From: Methanobacteriota archaeon
GTDB taxonomy: Archaea > Thermoplasmatota > DTKX01 > GCA-020343715
Direction: 5' to 3'
Length of the DNA: 8,543 nucleotides
Assembly (NCBI GenBank): GCA_030597775.1
Contig: JAUVRF010000054.1
Location: forward strand, 1 to 8,543
Position numbers and translations under genes: made by a program. This document shows positions 1 to 8,543 of this stretch, one piece after another. Below the pieces are notes generated by a model. That model was not told the origin of the DNA. It did no database searches and worked only from the letters and a program-made list of their open reading frames with translations. How positions within the stretch are numbered: the stretch's first letter is position 1; each line of letters begins with the position of its first letter.

Positions 1-1413
1 CCTCCCATGGTCCCCATCAACCTCACGGTGATGCCGCTTCCTGAGGGCCGGACCCTGGTCCTGGCCTGGGAAGCCAACATCGACGACACACAGACCTACA
101 CACTGGAGAGGAAGGTGGAGCCCGACGGTGACTGGGCGCTGCTCACAGACCTCACCAAGGATGACCGGACGTACGTGGACCAGGGGCTGGAGAACGACGT
201 TTCGTACTCGTACCGGCTCATGGCCTGGGACAAGGTGCCTCTGCCATCCGGGTGGTCGGTCGAGGTCACGGGAACGCCCCACGACACCGTGCCGCCCGGG
301 GATGTGAGCGGCCTTGTGGTGTCCGCACCCGTGGTCGGTGGCGTCCTGGAGCTATCATGGACCGAGAGCACGGACGATGCCGCCGCCTACATGCTTTACA
401 AGGACGCGGGTCAGGGCTTCGAGCCGATGGTGCTGCTACCCAGGGGTGTGACGGAGTACACCGACCTCTACGTCGTCAACGAAAGGACGTACCATTACAG
501 GATCTCGGCTTTCGACCCGTCGGAGAACGAGGGTCCCCGGTCCGAGCCGGTCATCGGTCTTCCCAGGGACCTGACCCCTCCGCCACTGCCCGTGGTCAGT
601 CCCCTTCCCGAGCTGACGAACCTATCGGAGCATCACATCGAGGGCAAGGCCGAGGCCAACTCCACCGTGATCGCCATGGTCAACCAGGAGGAGGTGGAGA
701 CGTACGACGTCTCGCCCGAGGGCACCTTCTCTGGCACCATCACGCTGGACAACGGTGTCAATCGGGTGTCCTACAAGTCCATCGATGCAGCCCAGAACCC
801 CTCTGGCCACACCGAGGCCGTCATCGTACAGGTGGACCTCAACGCTCCCCGCGTCACCTACACGGAGCCCTCGGTCGGACAGCCGAACGTGCCCACGGGG
901 ATCGAGATCGCCTTCGTCATCTCCGAGTCCCTCGTGAGCAACACGGTCTCCGGGACCTTGAGATATGTCGATACCGGGGAGATCGTCCTGGCCTCGGTAG
1001 GTTACTCCGGGACGACCAAGAGCATAACGGTCACCCCCCGAACGGCTCTGCGGAAGGGAACCGAGTACGGGGTGACCGTGGACGGGATGGACACGGCCGG
1101 CAACCACCTCACCGGTGGGATGTTGACGTTCACGACCGTGAGGGAGGAGGAGCCCGAGCCCTCGGTGAGCAGTTCCTTCCTGATGCTGCTTGTCATCATC
1201 GCGGTGATCGTCGTCCTGGCGGCCGTCCTTGCCCTGAGGTCCAAGGGTGGAGAGGAGCCACCCCGGGAGCGGGAGGAGATACCACCCCCGGAGGAACCTA
1301 CGAGGTCTCCCACCTTAGAGGGGGTTCCTGAGTACCAAGAGGGATACGACCCCCGCCCGCCCGATCAAGGTCGATCGGAGCCTCGCGGCGATGAGGATTG
1401 GAAGGAATACTAG
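1..1413 (+). CDS. Membrane-anchored FN3/Ig-like cell-surface protein, 5' end outside window
   Basis: The reading frame is open to base 1. The first ATG (base 7) has no visible ribosome site and falls at the start of a folded domain, so the true start and any signal peptide lie upstream. Numbering from that ATG, residues 1-92 and 96-187 look like fibronectin type III domains, each with a central W (LAWEAN, LSWTES) and a Y-x-Y/H-Y-R-hydrophobic strand. Residues 193-276 look like an Ig-like domain, and 281-378 resemble the SbsA Ig-like (Big_5) fold, ending in LTFTTV. Domains are joined by D-x-x-P/PP linkers (DTVPP, DLTPP, DLNAP). A membrane helix spans 391-410, followed by an Arg-Lys stop signal and a 58-residue Pro/Glu/Arg-rich tail that would be cytoplasmic. 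No enzyme motif is visible. Adhesion or display of a partner is the likely role. The domain calls are by eye; the anchor and topology are firmer. Confidence 0.85.
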   Translation, partial: PPMVPINLTVMPLPEGRTLVLAWEANIDDTQTYTLERKVEPDGDWALLTDLTKDDRTYVDQGLENDVSYSYRLMAWDKVPLPSGWSVEVTGTPHDTVPPGDVSGLVVSAPVVGGVLELSWTESTDDAAAYMLYKDAGQGFEPMVLLPRGVTEYTDLYVVNERTYHYRISAFDPSENEGPRSEPVIGLPRDLTPPPLPVVSPLPELTNLSEHHIEGKAEANSTVIAMVNQEEVETYDVSPEGTFSGTITLDNGVNRVSYKSIDAAQNPSGHTEAVIVQVDLNAPRVTYTEPSVGQPNVPTGIEIAFVISESLVSNTVSGTLRYVDTGEIVLASVGYSGTTKSITVTPRTALRKGTEYGVTVDGMDTAGNHLTGGMLTFTTVREEEPEPSVSSSFLMLLVIIAVIVVLAAVLALRSKGGEEPPREREEIPPPEEPTRSPTLEGVPEYQEGYDPRPPDQGRSEPRGDEDWKEY

Positions 1414-1447
1414 CCCTCCCCGCGAACACTGGACATCCAACATAACC

Positions 1448-1463
1448 CACAAGCTTCATATAT
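1448..1463 (+). promoter_or_regulatory. BRE/TATA promoter of first S8 protease
   Basis: The box CACAAGCTTCATATAT fits an archaeal BRE (AAGCTT-like) followed by a TATA element. It is AT-rich in an otherwise GC-rich region. A start site about 25 nt downstream (around 1485-1490) would give a 5' leader of roughly 45 nt. The same box precedes the second protease at almost the same distance, which supports a functional promoter. The remaining sequence between the surface-protein stop and this protease shows no other gene. Confidence 0.7.
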
Positions 1464-1518
1464 CAGACCCGTGGTTCATTTCTAACCCACGTTAGGGCGG
1501 GGATTCCTGCCTGACGCC

Positions 1519-1525
1519 AGGAGGT
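1519..1525 (+). promoter_or_regulatory. Shine-Dalgarno site of first S8 protease
   Basis: AGGAGGT lies 7 nt before the ATG at 1533. It is a near-perfect complement of the archaeal 16S 3' end and fixes that ATG as the start. Confidence 0.8.
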
Positions 1526-1532
1526 CCGCATC

Positions 1533-4094
1533 ATGTCCCGTGTGCCCCGGTCCCGCAACACTCTGCCGATCGCCCTGTTGGCCTTCTTGCTCATCCTACC
1601 GATAGCCCTCCCGGTCATCAGTCCACCCGCCATCGGCGAGCCCGACCCCGCGGTCATGGACCCCATGTTGGAAGAGGTCCTGGGGACCACACCCCGGGAC
1701 ACCCGGTTGGACGTTCTCGTGCGCTGCGAGAGCGAGTTCGTCCGGGCCGACGACGAGGTGCTCGAGGACCTGGGCATCCACAAGGTCGGACAGTTCCGGA
1801 TGATCCCCGCGATGCATATCCAGGCCACCCCATGGCAGATCGAGCGCCTGTCGGGCTATCCCCGTGTCGAATGGATGGAGTGGGACGCTCCCTTGGACTT
1901 CCTCATGGACATGACCACCGCGGTCATCAATGCCACCGATACCTGGAGATCGATCATCGAGGGCAGCCTCTGGGGTGACCAGGGCATCACTGGCAAGGGG
2001 GTCACCGCGGTCGTGCTGGACACCGGCGTCGACGCGGGGCACCCCGACCTGGACTACGGCACCAAGACCATCCGGAACCTCAAGTCCGACACGGGCACAG
2101 GGCCCTATTACGAGATAGAGAACGGCGACACCTCGTCCGGCCACGGCACCCACTGCGCGGGTACCATTGCGGGCAACGGCGACGCCTCCGCGGGTCAGAA
2201 GGCTGGCGTCGCCCCCGGGGCGAACCTCATCGGCCTCTCCACGGGCGAGGCGGGCGCCATCACCGGGGCCGTGGGAGCCCTTCAATGGGTCTACGAGCAC
2301 TCCCAGCCGGGGAACAACCCCTACAACATCCGCGTCGTGAGCAACAGCTGGGGCGCGGGTGGTGGCATCTACGAGCAGGGCGATTCCATCTCCGAGGCCA
2401 TCAACAAGTTGGTCTACGAGAACAACGTGGTCTGCGTGTTCGCCGCGGGCAACTCCGGCGGCGACGGCAACACCATCCAGTCGGGCAACTACGCCAACAC
2501 CCCCGCGGCCATATGCGTGGCCGCCTCCGGTCGCGACGGCACCTACATAACGGACTTCTCCTCAAAGGGACGGTGGGACTGGTTGGACACCTACCCGGAC
2601 ATCGCGGCCCCTGGTCATCACATCGACTCCACCGCGGCCCGCCGTACCCAGATCAGCGCCATGACCCAGCAGGGCGACTCGAACCCCTACTACCTTTCCA
2701 TCAGCGGCACCTCGATGGCCACTCCCCACATCAGCGGGGTCGTGGCCCTCCTGTGGCAGGCGGCCCCCTCCATGAGGGTGGCCGACGTTCGGCAGGACGC
2801 GGGTGTGGTGCGCATCGAGGATGGTCAATACATCGTCATATCCCCCGAGGAACTGGCGTCCGATGACGAGCGGTACGACGAGGCCTACGCGGAGTGGAAC
2901 GAACGTCTCGATACCCGCATCCACGAGGCCGAGCTCATCATCAAGCTCACCGGGGACATGATCCCTTTCGGTGAAAGCCCCAGCCCCGATGCGAACAACC
3001 AGACCGACAACTCGATCCCGGACTGGTCCGTACCCGGCTACGCGGCCGAGCGCATGCACGACTGGAGCCAGGGATACGGGCTCGTCAACGTCAATCGGGC
3101 CGTTGGCCTGGCACTCACCCTCGAGCGCCTCCGGCAGGACCACCCCGAGGCCACCGTGTTCGACGCCTATGATACCTTCGAGAGCATCTTCGAGATCAAG
3201 GAGATCACCAAGGAGACCGATCGACTCAAGGCCTCCTGGAGCGGTGAGTGGGCCCGCTTCAACGAGCAGTCCACCAATCCATTCAACCTGGTCTTCGAGG
3301 CGAACCAGACCAAGTTCGTCTACATACCCGAGGGAGCCGAGGAGGTGCGCGTCACCCTGAACTGGCCCATGGTGGACAGCCTCACCCAGGTCATCGGCAC
3401 CCTGGGCTTCATGATAGACTTCGACGGCAACGGCGGATGGGACTTCCAATCCTCCGTATCGCCCGAGCTGGGCGGGTCCCGCATCGAGACCATCTCCGCG
3501 TCCGGCAACGACGGGACCTACTGGACCTTCGGGATAGAGGGTCACGGGCTGCGTTGGAGCCGCGCCCGGGACTTCATGGAGCAGTTCAGGGAGGCCAGGA
3601 TCGAGTACGAGATGGCCGTCGCCATCACCTTCGGCCAGGGCTTCGGTACCATCGTCATCCCGGAGCTGGACCCCCACGCCATCTCGGCCAACCTCAAGTT
3701 CGCCCAGCCATCCGACGCGTTCACCATGGGCAACATCTCCATGGTCAAGCACGTCTACAACCTCAACAACATCACCTGGCAACCCCAGGTGGAGCCGCCC
3801 ACGGTTCCCGAGACCTCCAGCACCTCGTGGGGATGGTGGCTCTTGCTGCTCCTCATCATCCTGGTCGTTGTGGCCTACGTGATCGGAAGGTTCGCGCCCG
3901 AGTCCATGCCGGGACGTCACATCAACCGCACGGCGGAGGCAGTGGGTGTGACCAAGGCCCTGGCGAAGACCAAGGAGATCTCCCGGAGAACCATCAAGGG
4001 TGTGAAGGGCAAGACCAGGAAGGACAAACCGGGCGGACCCGATGTTGTCAAGGCCGAGGTGGTCGCGGAAGAGCCCCCACCTACCGATTCCTAG
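1533..4094 (+). CDS. Membrane-anchored subtilisin-like serine protease (peptidase family S8), copy 1
   Basis: This encodes an 853-aa secreted, surface-tethered endopeptidase. A basic N-terminus and hydrophobic stretch (residues 11-29) form a signal peptide. Residues about 40-125 resemble an I9 propeptide that would chaperone and inhibit the enzyme until cleaved. The S8 domain starts near 150. Asp163 lies in VVLDTGVD, His204 in SGHGTHCAGT, the oxyanion Asn307 in FAAGN, and Ser394 in SGTSMATPH; all are intact, so the enzyme should be active. The terminal subtilase helix is at 514-525 (GYGLVNVNRAV). About 45 acidic residues (419-464) are inserted just before the usual penultimate helix. Residues about 555-745 are beta-rich and may be a PPC- or jelly-roll-like domain. 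A membrane helix at 768-785 is followed by a basic 68-residue cytoplasmic tail. It has four cysteines (65, 208, 301, 328); Cys208 sits as in proteinase K-type enzymes. It has its own promoter and is the tandem paralogue of the next gene. The natural substrate is unknown. Confidence 0.95.
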   Translation: MSRVPRSRNTLPIALLAFLLILPIALPVISPPAIGEPDPAVMDPMLEEVLGTTPRDTRLDVLVRCESEFVRADDEVLEDLGIHKVGQFRMIPAMHIQATPWQIERLSGYPRVEWMEWDAPLDFLMDMTTAVINATDTWRSIIEGSLWGDQGITGKGVTAVVLDTGVDAGHPDLDYGTKTIRNLKSDTGTGPYYEIENGDTSSGHGTHCAGTIAGNGDASAGQKAGVAPGANLIGLSTGEAGAITGAVGALQWVYEHSQPGNNPYNIRVVSNSWGAGGGIYEQGDSISEAINKLVYENNVVCVFAAGNSGGDGNTIQSGNYANTPAAICVAASGRDGTYITDFSSKGRWDWLDTYPDIAAPGHHIDSTAARRTQISAMTQQGDSNPYYLSISGTSMATPHISGVVALLWQAAPSMRVADVRQDAGVVRIEDGQYIVISPEELASDDERYDEAYAEWNERLDTRIHEAELIIKLTGDMIPFGESPSPDANNQTDNSIPDWSVPGYAAERMHDWSQGYGLVNVNRAVGLALTLERLRQDHPEATVFDAYDTFESIFEIKEITKETDRLKASWSGEWARFNEQSTNPFNLVFEANQTKFVYIPEGAEEVRVTLNWPMVDSLTQVIGTLGFMIDFDGNGGWDFQSSVSPELGGSRIETISASGNDGTYWTFGIEGHGLRWSRARDFMEQFREARIEYEMAVAITFGQGFGTIVIPELDPHAISANLKFAQPSDAFTMGNISMVKHVYNLNNITWQPQVEPPTVPETSSTSWGWWLLLLLIILVVVAYVIGRFAPESMPGRHINRTAEAVGVTKALAKTKEISRRTIKGVKGKTRKDKPGGPDVVKAEVVAEEPPPTDS

Positions 4095-4141
4095 ACCGGC
4101 GGACCCACTCCGGTAAATGGTTGTACTTCGCCCAACTACTG

Positions 4142-4157
4142 CACAAGCTTCAAATAT
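4142..4157 (+). promoter_or_regulatory. BRE/TATA promoter of second S8 protease
   Basis: CACAAGCTTCAAATAT matches the box ahead of the first protease at 15 of 16 positions and ends 68 nt before its ATG (69 nt for the first). A start site about 25 nt downstream (around 4180-4185) gives a leader of 40-45 nt. Its presence between the proteases argues that the second gene has its own transcript rather than relying on read-through. Confidence 0.7.
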
Positions 4158-4182
4158 GGAATCCACTCTGAGGAATCCTTAG

Positions 4183-4213
4183 GAGCATCGGGACCAGTGT
4201 TCTTCCGATGCTT
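4183..4213 (+). promoter_or_regulatory. Leader hairpin abutting the ribosome site of the second protease
   Basis: AGCATCGG (4184-4191) pairs perfectly with CCGATGCT (4205-4212). Wobble and A-U pairs extend this to an 11-bp stem, 4183-4193 with 4203-4213, around a 9-nt loop. The stem ends on the base before the GGGGTG ribosome site and falls in the predicted 5' leader. It could tune translation or stabilise the mRNA; this is inference from sequence alone. The first protease lacks an equivalent of this strength. Confidence 0.5.
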
Positions 4214-4219
4214 GGGGTG
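4214..4219 (+). promoter_or_regulatory. Shine-Dalgarno-like site of second S8 protease
   Basis: GGGGTG matches the archaeal consensus GAGGTG at 5 of 6 bases and lies 6 nt before the ATG at 4226. A second in-frame ATG at 4235 would be 15 nt away, so 4226 is preferred. The site is weaker than that of the first protease. Confidence 0.5.
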
Positions 4220-4225
4220 CTCTAG

Positions 4226-6757
4226 ATGGATTACATGGCGACAGTCCCGAAGGCTTACGCCCTAGTCATCATGCTCGTTCTCATCCTTCCCGCAGCCTAC
4301 TCGATGGCCGCTCCCGAACCAGTCGTGGAGCCCAACGCCCTTGTCATCGATAGTTATCTCCGGGATGTCCTGGACCGGACCAGCAACGACCAGAGGATAG
4401 AGGTGATCGTCCAGTTCCGCGACGACGTGTTCCTGAAGGACCGAAGGTTCGTCGAGGACAAGGGCTTCGAGGTCCTCCACCATTACACCATAATCCCGGC
4501 CCTCTGGCTGAAGGGGTCGCCAAGGGCGATAGATGCCCTCTCCGCCTACGAGGGGACGGTATGGATCGAGTACAACGAGGAACTGGAGTGGTTGATGGAC
4601 GAGACCACCAACGTCATCAACGCCACCACCACCTGGACCTCCCGGGTCGAGGGAAGCCTCTGGGGCGAGAACGGCTTCGATGGTACGGGCGTGACCGTGG
4701 TCGTGGTCGATTCCGGGGTCGATGCGGGACACCCCGACCTGGACTACGGGACCAAGACCATCCGCAACCTCAAGTCCGACACGGGTACCGGGCCATGGTA
4801 CGAGATCGAGAACGGGGACACCTCCTCGGGTCACGGGACCCACGTGGCGGGCACGGTGGCCGGCAACGGCGACGCCTCCGCCGGCAGCAGGGCCGGTGTG
4901 GCCCCGGGCGCCAATCTCATCGGGCTCTCCGTTGGCGAGTTGGTCTTCGTCACCGGCGGGCTCGGCGGCCTAGAGTGGGCGTACGAGCACTCGCACCCCG
5001 GGAACAACCCCTACAACATCCGTGTCGTCACCAACAGCTGGGGAGGCGGAGGAGGTCAGTACGATCCCCAGGACTCCATATCCCAGGCCATCAACAACCT
5101 GGTCTACCACAACAACGTGGTCGTCTCATTCGCCGCGGGCAATTCGGGCGGCGACGGCAACACCATACAGGCCTCCAACTACGGCAACACCCCCGCCGCC
5201 ATCGGGGTCGCTGCCTCCGGTCGTGACGGCACCTACGTGACCGACTTCTCCTCGAAGGGGATGTGGAACTGGGTCGACACCTGGCCCGACATCACGGCCC
5301 CCGGTCACTACATCGAGTCCACCTCCGCCCGGAGGACGCTGATCAGCGGCCTTGCCAGGGGCAGCGATGCGAATCCCTACTCCCTTGCCATAAGCGGCAC
5401 CTCCATGGCCACTCCCCACATCGCGGGTGCCGCTGCCGTGATCTTCCAGGCGGCCCCATCGCTCCGGATCTCGGACGTGGTCCAGGACGCGGGTCTGGTC
5501 GTCGAGGAGGACGGCTCCTACAACGTCGTTCCTCCCGAGGAGGGGTCGTATGGTGACCTGGCCTACAGCTTTGACGAATGGATGGATGATGCCCCCGACA
5601 CTCGCATCCACGAGGTGGAGCTCATCCTCAAGCTCACAGCCGACTACATCCCACCCCAGGGAGAGGGAAGCGCTGATTCCAACGGGCTCACCGAGAACTG
5701 GGTCCCATCCTGGTCCGTTCCCGGTCTTGCCGCAGAACGCCAGCACGACTTCTCCCAGGGCTACGGCCTGTTCAATCTGAAGAAGGCCGTCGGCCTGGCC
5801 CTTACCGTGGAACGCATCCGGTGGGAGCACCCAGAGGCCACGGTCCTGGACGCATACCAGGTGTACGAGGACATCTTCGAGTACAAGGAGGTCAGCGTGG
5901 CCACCGATACCCTCACCACCAGCTGGTCGGGCGAGTGGTCTCGGTTCACCGAGAGCCCCTTCACGCCCGCCACCTTCACCTCGAACCTGACCAGGTTCGT
6001 CATCGTGCCCGAGGGCGCCGAGGAGGTGACGGTGAGCATGTCCTACAGCGCCGTCGACACGACCAAGCTCCTGGCCGGGTCCCTGGGCTTCAGGATCGAC
6101 TTCGGCAACGACGGCTCTTGGGACCACGACTCGGGCATCGGCCCGAACCGGGACGGCTCACGGTCCGCCACCATCGCCATCTCCGGTGACGACGGCAAGG
6201 CGTGGAGGTTCGAGATCTACGGAGTGGGGTTCAAGCTCCAGCGACCCCTCCAGAACATCCAGTACCAGGAGGCGCGGATGGAGGTCGAGATGACGGTGGG
6301 CATCAGGTTCCCGTCGGGCCCCGGTTCGATCGTGGTGAACCAGACGGACCGACACGCCATAAACGCCTACTTGAGGCCTACGTCTCCGTCCCCGGAATAC
6401 ACCTCCGGCAACATGTCGATGATGATGAACGTCTACAACCTGAACAATGTCCAGTGGATGCCGGAACCCGAGACCCCGACCACCCCATCCTCGAGCGGGT
6501 TCTCCTGGTGGTGGGTGCTCGCCCTGCTCCTGTTCCTCATCGTCGCGGCCTTCATCATCGCCAGGTTCTTCCCGGAGACGAAGGCCGGCCAGATCATCAT
6601 CAAGGTCTCCAACGCCACGGGTGCAACGAAGGTCTACCACATGACCCGCGACATGACCCTGAAAGGTTACTCGAAGGTTAGGGGAGCCGTTCCAACGGGC
6701 AAGAAGCCGGTGGTCATGGCCGAGGTCGTGGACGAGGCTGGTGACACGGACAGCTAG
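4226..6757 (+). CDS. Membrane-anchored subtilisin-like serine protease (peptidase family S8), copy 2
   Basis: This encodes an 843-aa paralogue of the preceding protease with the same plan. It has a signal peptide (hydrophobic core 11-24, cleavage probably near 26-29), an I9-like propeptide (about 35-125) and an S8 domain with Asp162 (VVVDSGVD), His203 (SGHGTHVAGT), Asn306 (FAAGN) and Ser393 (SGTSMATPH). Then come a beta-rich C-terminal region, a membrane helix (762-779) and a 64-residue cytoplasmic tail. Each catalytic residue is exactly one position earlier than in the first copy, so the core has no net length change. By hand count about 181 of 232 residues between Asp and Ser are identical. 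It has no cysteine, whereas copy 1 has four. The strand matching subtilisin positions 101-104 reads LVFV instead of AGAI, predicting a different S4 pocket. It is probably an active, outward-facing protease with its own promoter; its substrate is unknown. Confidence 0.95.
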   Translation: MDYMATVPKAYALVIMLVLILPAAYSMAAPEPVVEPNALVIDSYLRDVLDRTSNDQRIEVIVQFRDDVFLKDRRFVEDKGFEVLHHYTIIPALWLKGSPRAIDALSAYEGTVWIEYNEELEWLMDETTNVINATTTWTSRVEGSLWGENGFDGTGVTVVVVDSGVDAGHPDLDYGTKTIRNLKSDTGTGPWYEIENGDTSSGHGTHVAGTVAGNGDASAGSRAGVAPGANLIGLSVGELVFVTGGLGGLEWAYEHSHPGNNPYNIRVVTNSWGGGGGQYDPQDSISQAINNLVYHNNVVVSFAAGNSGGDGNTIQASNYGNTPAAIGVAASGRDGTYVTDFSSKGMWNWVDTWPDITAPGHYIESTSARRTLISGLARGSDANPYSLAISGTSMATPHIAGAAAVIFQAAPSLRISDVVQDAGLVVEEDGSYNVVPPEEGSYGDLAYSFDEWMDDAPDTRIHEVELILKLTADYIPPQGEGSADSNGLTENWVPSWSVPGLAAERQHDFSQGYGLFNLKKAVGLALTVERIRWEHPEATVLDAYQVYEDIFEYKEVSVATDTLTTSWSGEWSRFTESPFTPATFTSNLTRFVIVPEGAEEVTVSMSYSAVDTTKLLAGSLGFRIDFGNDGSWDHDSGIGPNRDGSRSATIAISGDDGKAWRFEIYGVGFKLQRPLQNIQYQEARMEVEMTVGIRFPSGPGSIVVNQTDRHAINAYLRPTSPSPEYTSGNMSMMMNVYNLNNVQWMPEPETPTTPSSSGFSWWWVLALLLFLIVAAFIIARFFPETKAGQIIIKVSNATGATKVYHMTRDMTLKGYSKVRGAVPTGKKPVVMAEVVDEAGDTDS

Positions 6758-6794
6758 CGATGGTCAGACCGAGCCGCTGCTAGGCGAACGATAA

Positions 6795-6806
6795 TGATAC
6801 GTATCA
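6795..6806. repeat. Perfect 12-bp palindrome between convergent genes
   Basis: TGATACGTATCA is a perfect inverted repeat with no spacer, in the 58-bp gap between the second protease stop (6757) and the TPR gene stop (6816). It is AT-rich in a GC-rich setting. It may be a dimeric regulator site or part of a bidirectional 3'-end signal. No clear T-rich archaeal terminator is visible on either strand here. Confidence 0.5.
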
Positions 6807-6815
6807 GGCCGGGCC

Positions 6816-8525
<1,710 letters not shown>

Positions 8526-8543
8526 GGTGGTGTGGTGGGTCTC

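Noticed and set aside
252..1331. Plus-strand frame of 359 codons inside the FN3/Ig protein
   Set aside because: Arg/Gly/His-rich frame-shifted shadow. The other frame has ordered FN3 and Ig-like domains and a membrane helix.
1482..1495. CTAAC-CCAC-GTTAG hairpin ahead of the first protease
   Set aside because: Only 5 bp, and the predicted transcription start falls inside it, so the RNA would probably not contain the whole stem.
4095..4114. Inverted repeat ACCGG...CCGGT after the first protease as a terminator
   Set aside because: Only 5 bp with a 10-nt loop and no T-run after it. Archaeal termination usually depends on T-rich tracts, so the support is too weak.
2562..4166. Long minus-strand open frame (534 codons) opposite the first protease
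   Set aside because: Antisense frames stay open in GC-rich genes. The translation has no domain, and the plus strand has a full catalytic set.
5126..6127. Minus-strand open frame (333 codons) opposite the second protease
   Set aside because: Same reason: Gly/Val/Asp-rich composition without motifs, mirrored from a well-supported gene.

Overview
This GC-rich window most likely comes from an archaeon, probably a lineage in or near the Thermoplasmata. The reasons are an archaeal BRE/TATA-type promoter (AAGCTTCATATAT) about 70 nt ahead of each of two start codons, Shine-Dalgarno motifs that fit the archaeal 16S tail, secreted proteins held by a single C-terminal membrane helix, and a TPR protein with long Glu-Pro linkers. 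No rRNA or marker gene is present, so the taxon is an inference.

Layout. Positions 1-1413 (+) hold the 3' part of a cell-surface protein: two fibronectin III-like domains, an Ig-like domain, an SbsA-type Ig-like domain, a membrane helix and a charged cytoplasmic tail. Positions 1533-4094 and 4226-6757 (+) hold two tandem paralogous subtilisin-like (S8) proteases of 853 and 843 aa. Each has a signal peptide, an I9-like propeptide, a catalytic domain with a complete Asp/His/Asn/Ser set, a C-terminal beta-rich region, a membrane anchor and a cytoplasmic tail. Each has its own promoter: the two 16-bp boxes match at 15 positions and lie 69 and 68 nt from their start codons. Positions 6816-8525 (-) hold a convergent gene for an acidic protein with two (Glu-Pro)n tracts and ten gapless 34-residue TPRs. 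The 58-bp gap between the converging genes contains a perfect 12-bp palindrome.

The three plus-strand products would all display extracellular domains from a single C-terminal helix. I infer a cell-surface adhesion/proteolysis module in which the two proteases have diverged in specificity: they are about 78% identical across the catalytic core, but differ sharply in the strand lining the S4 pocket and in cysteine content. The TPR gene is probably a separate, cytoplasmic unit.

I see no CRISPR array, tRNA, insertion sequence, integrase or phage gene. The most unusual items are the duplicated protease pair with its conserved promoter geometry and conserved cytoplasmic tail, and a stable hairpin abutting the ribosome binding site of the second protease.
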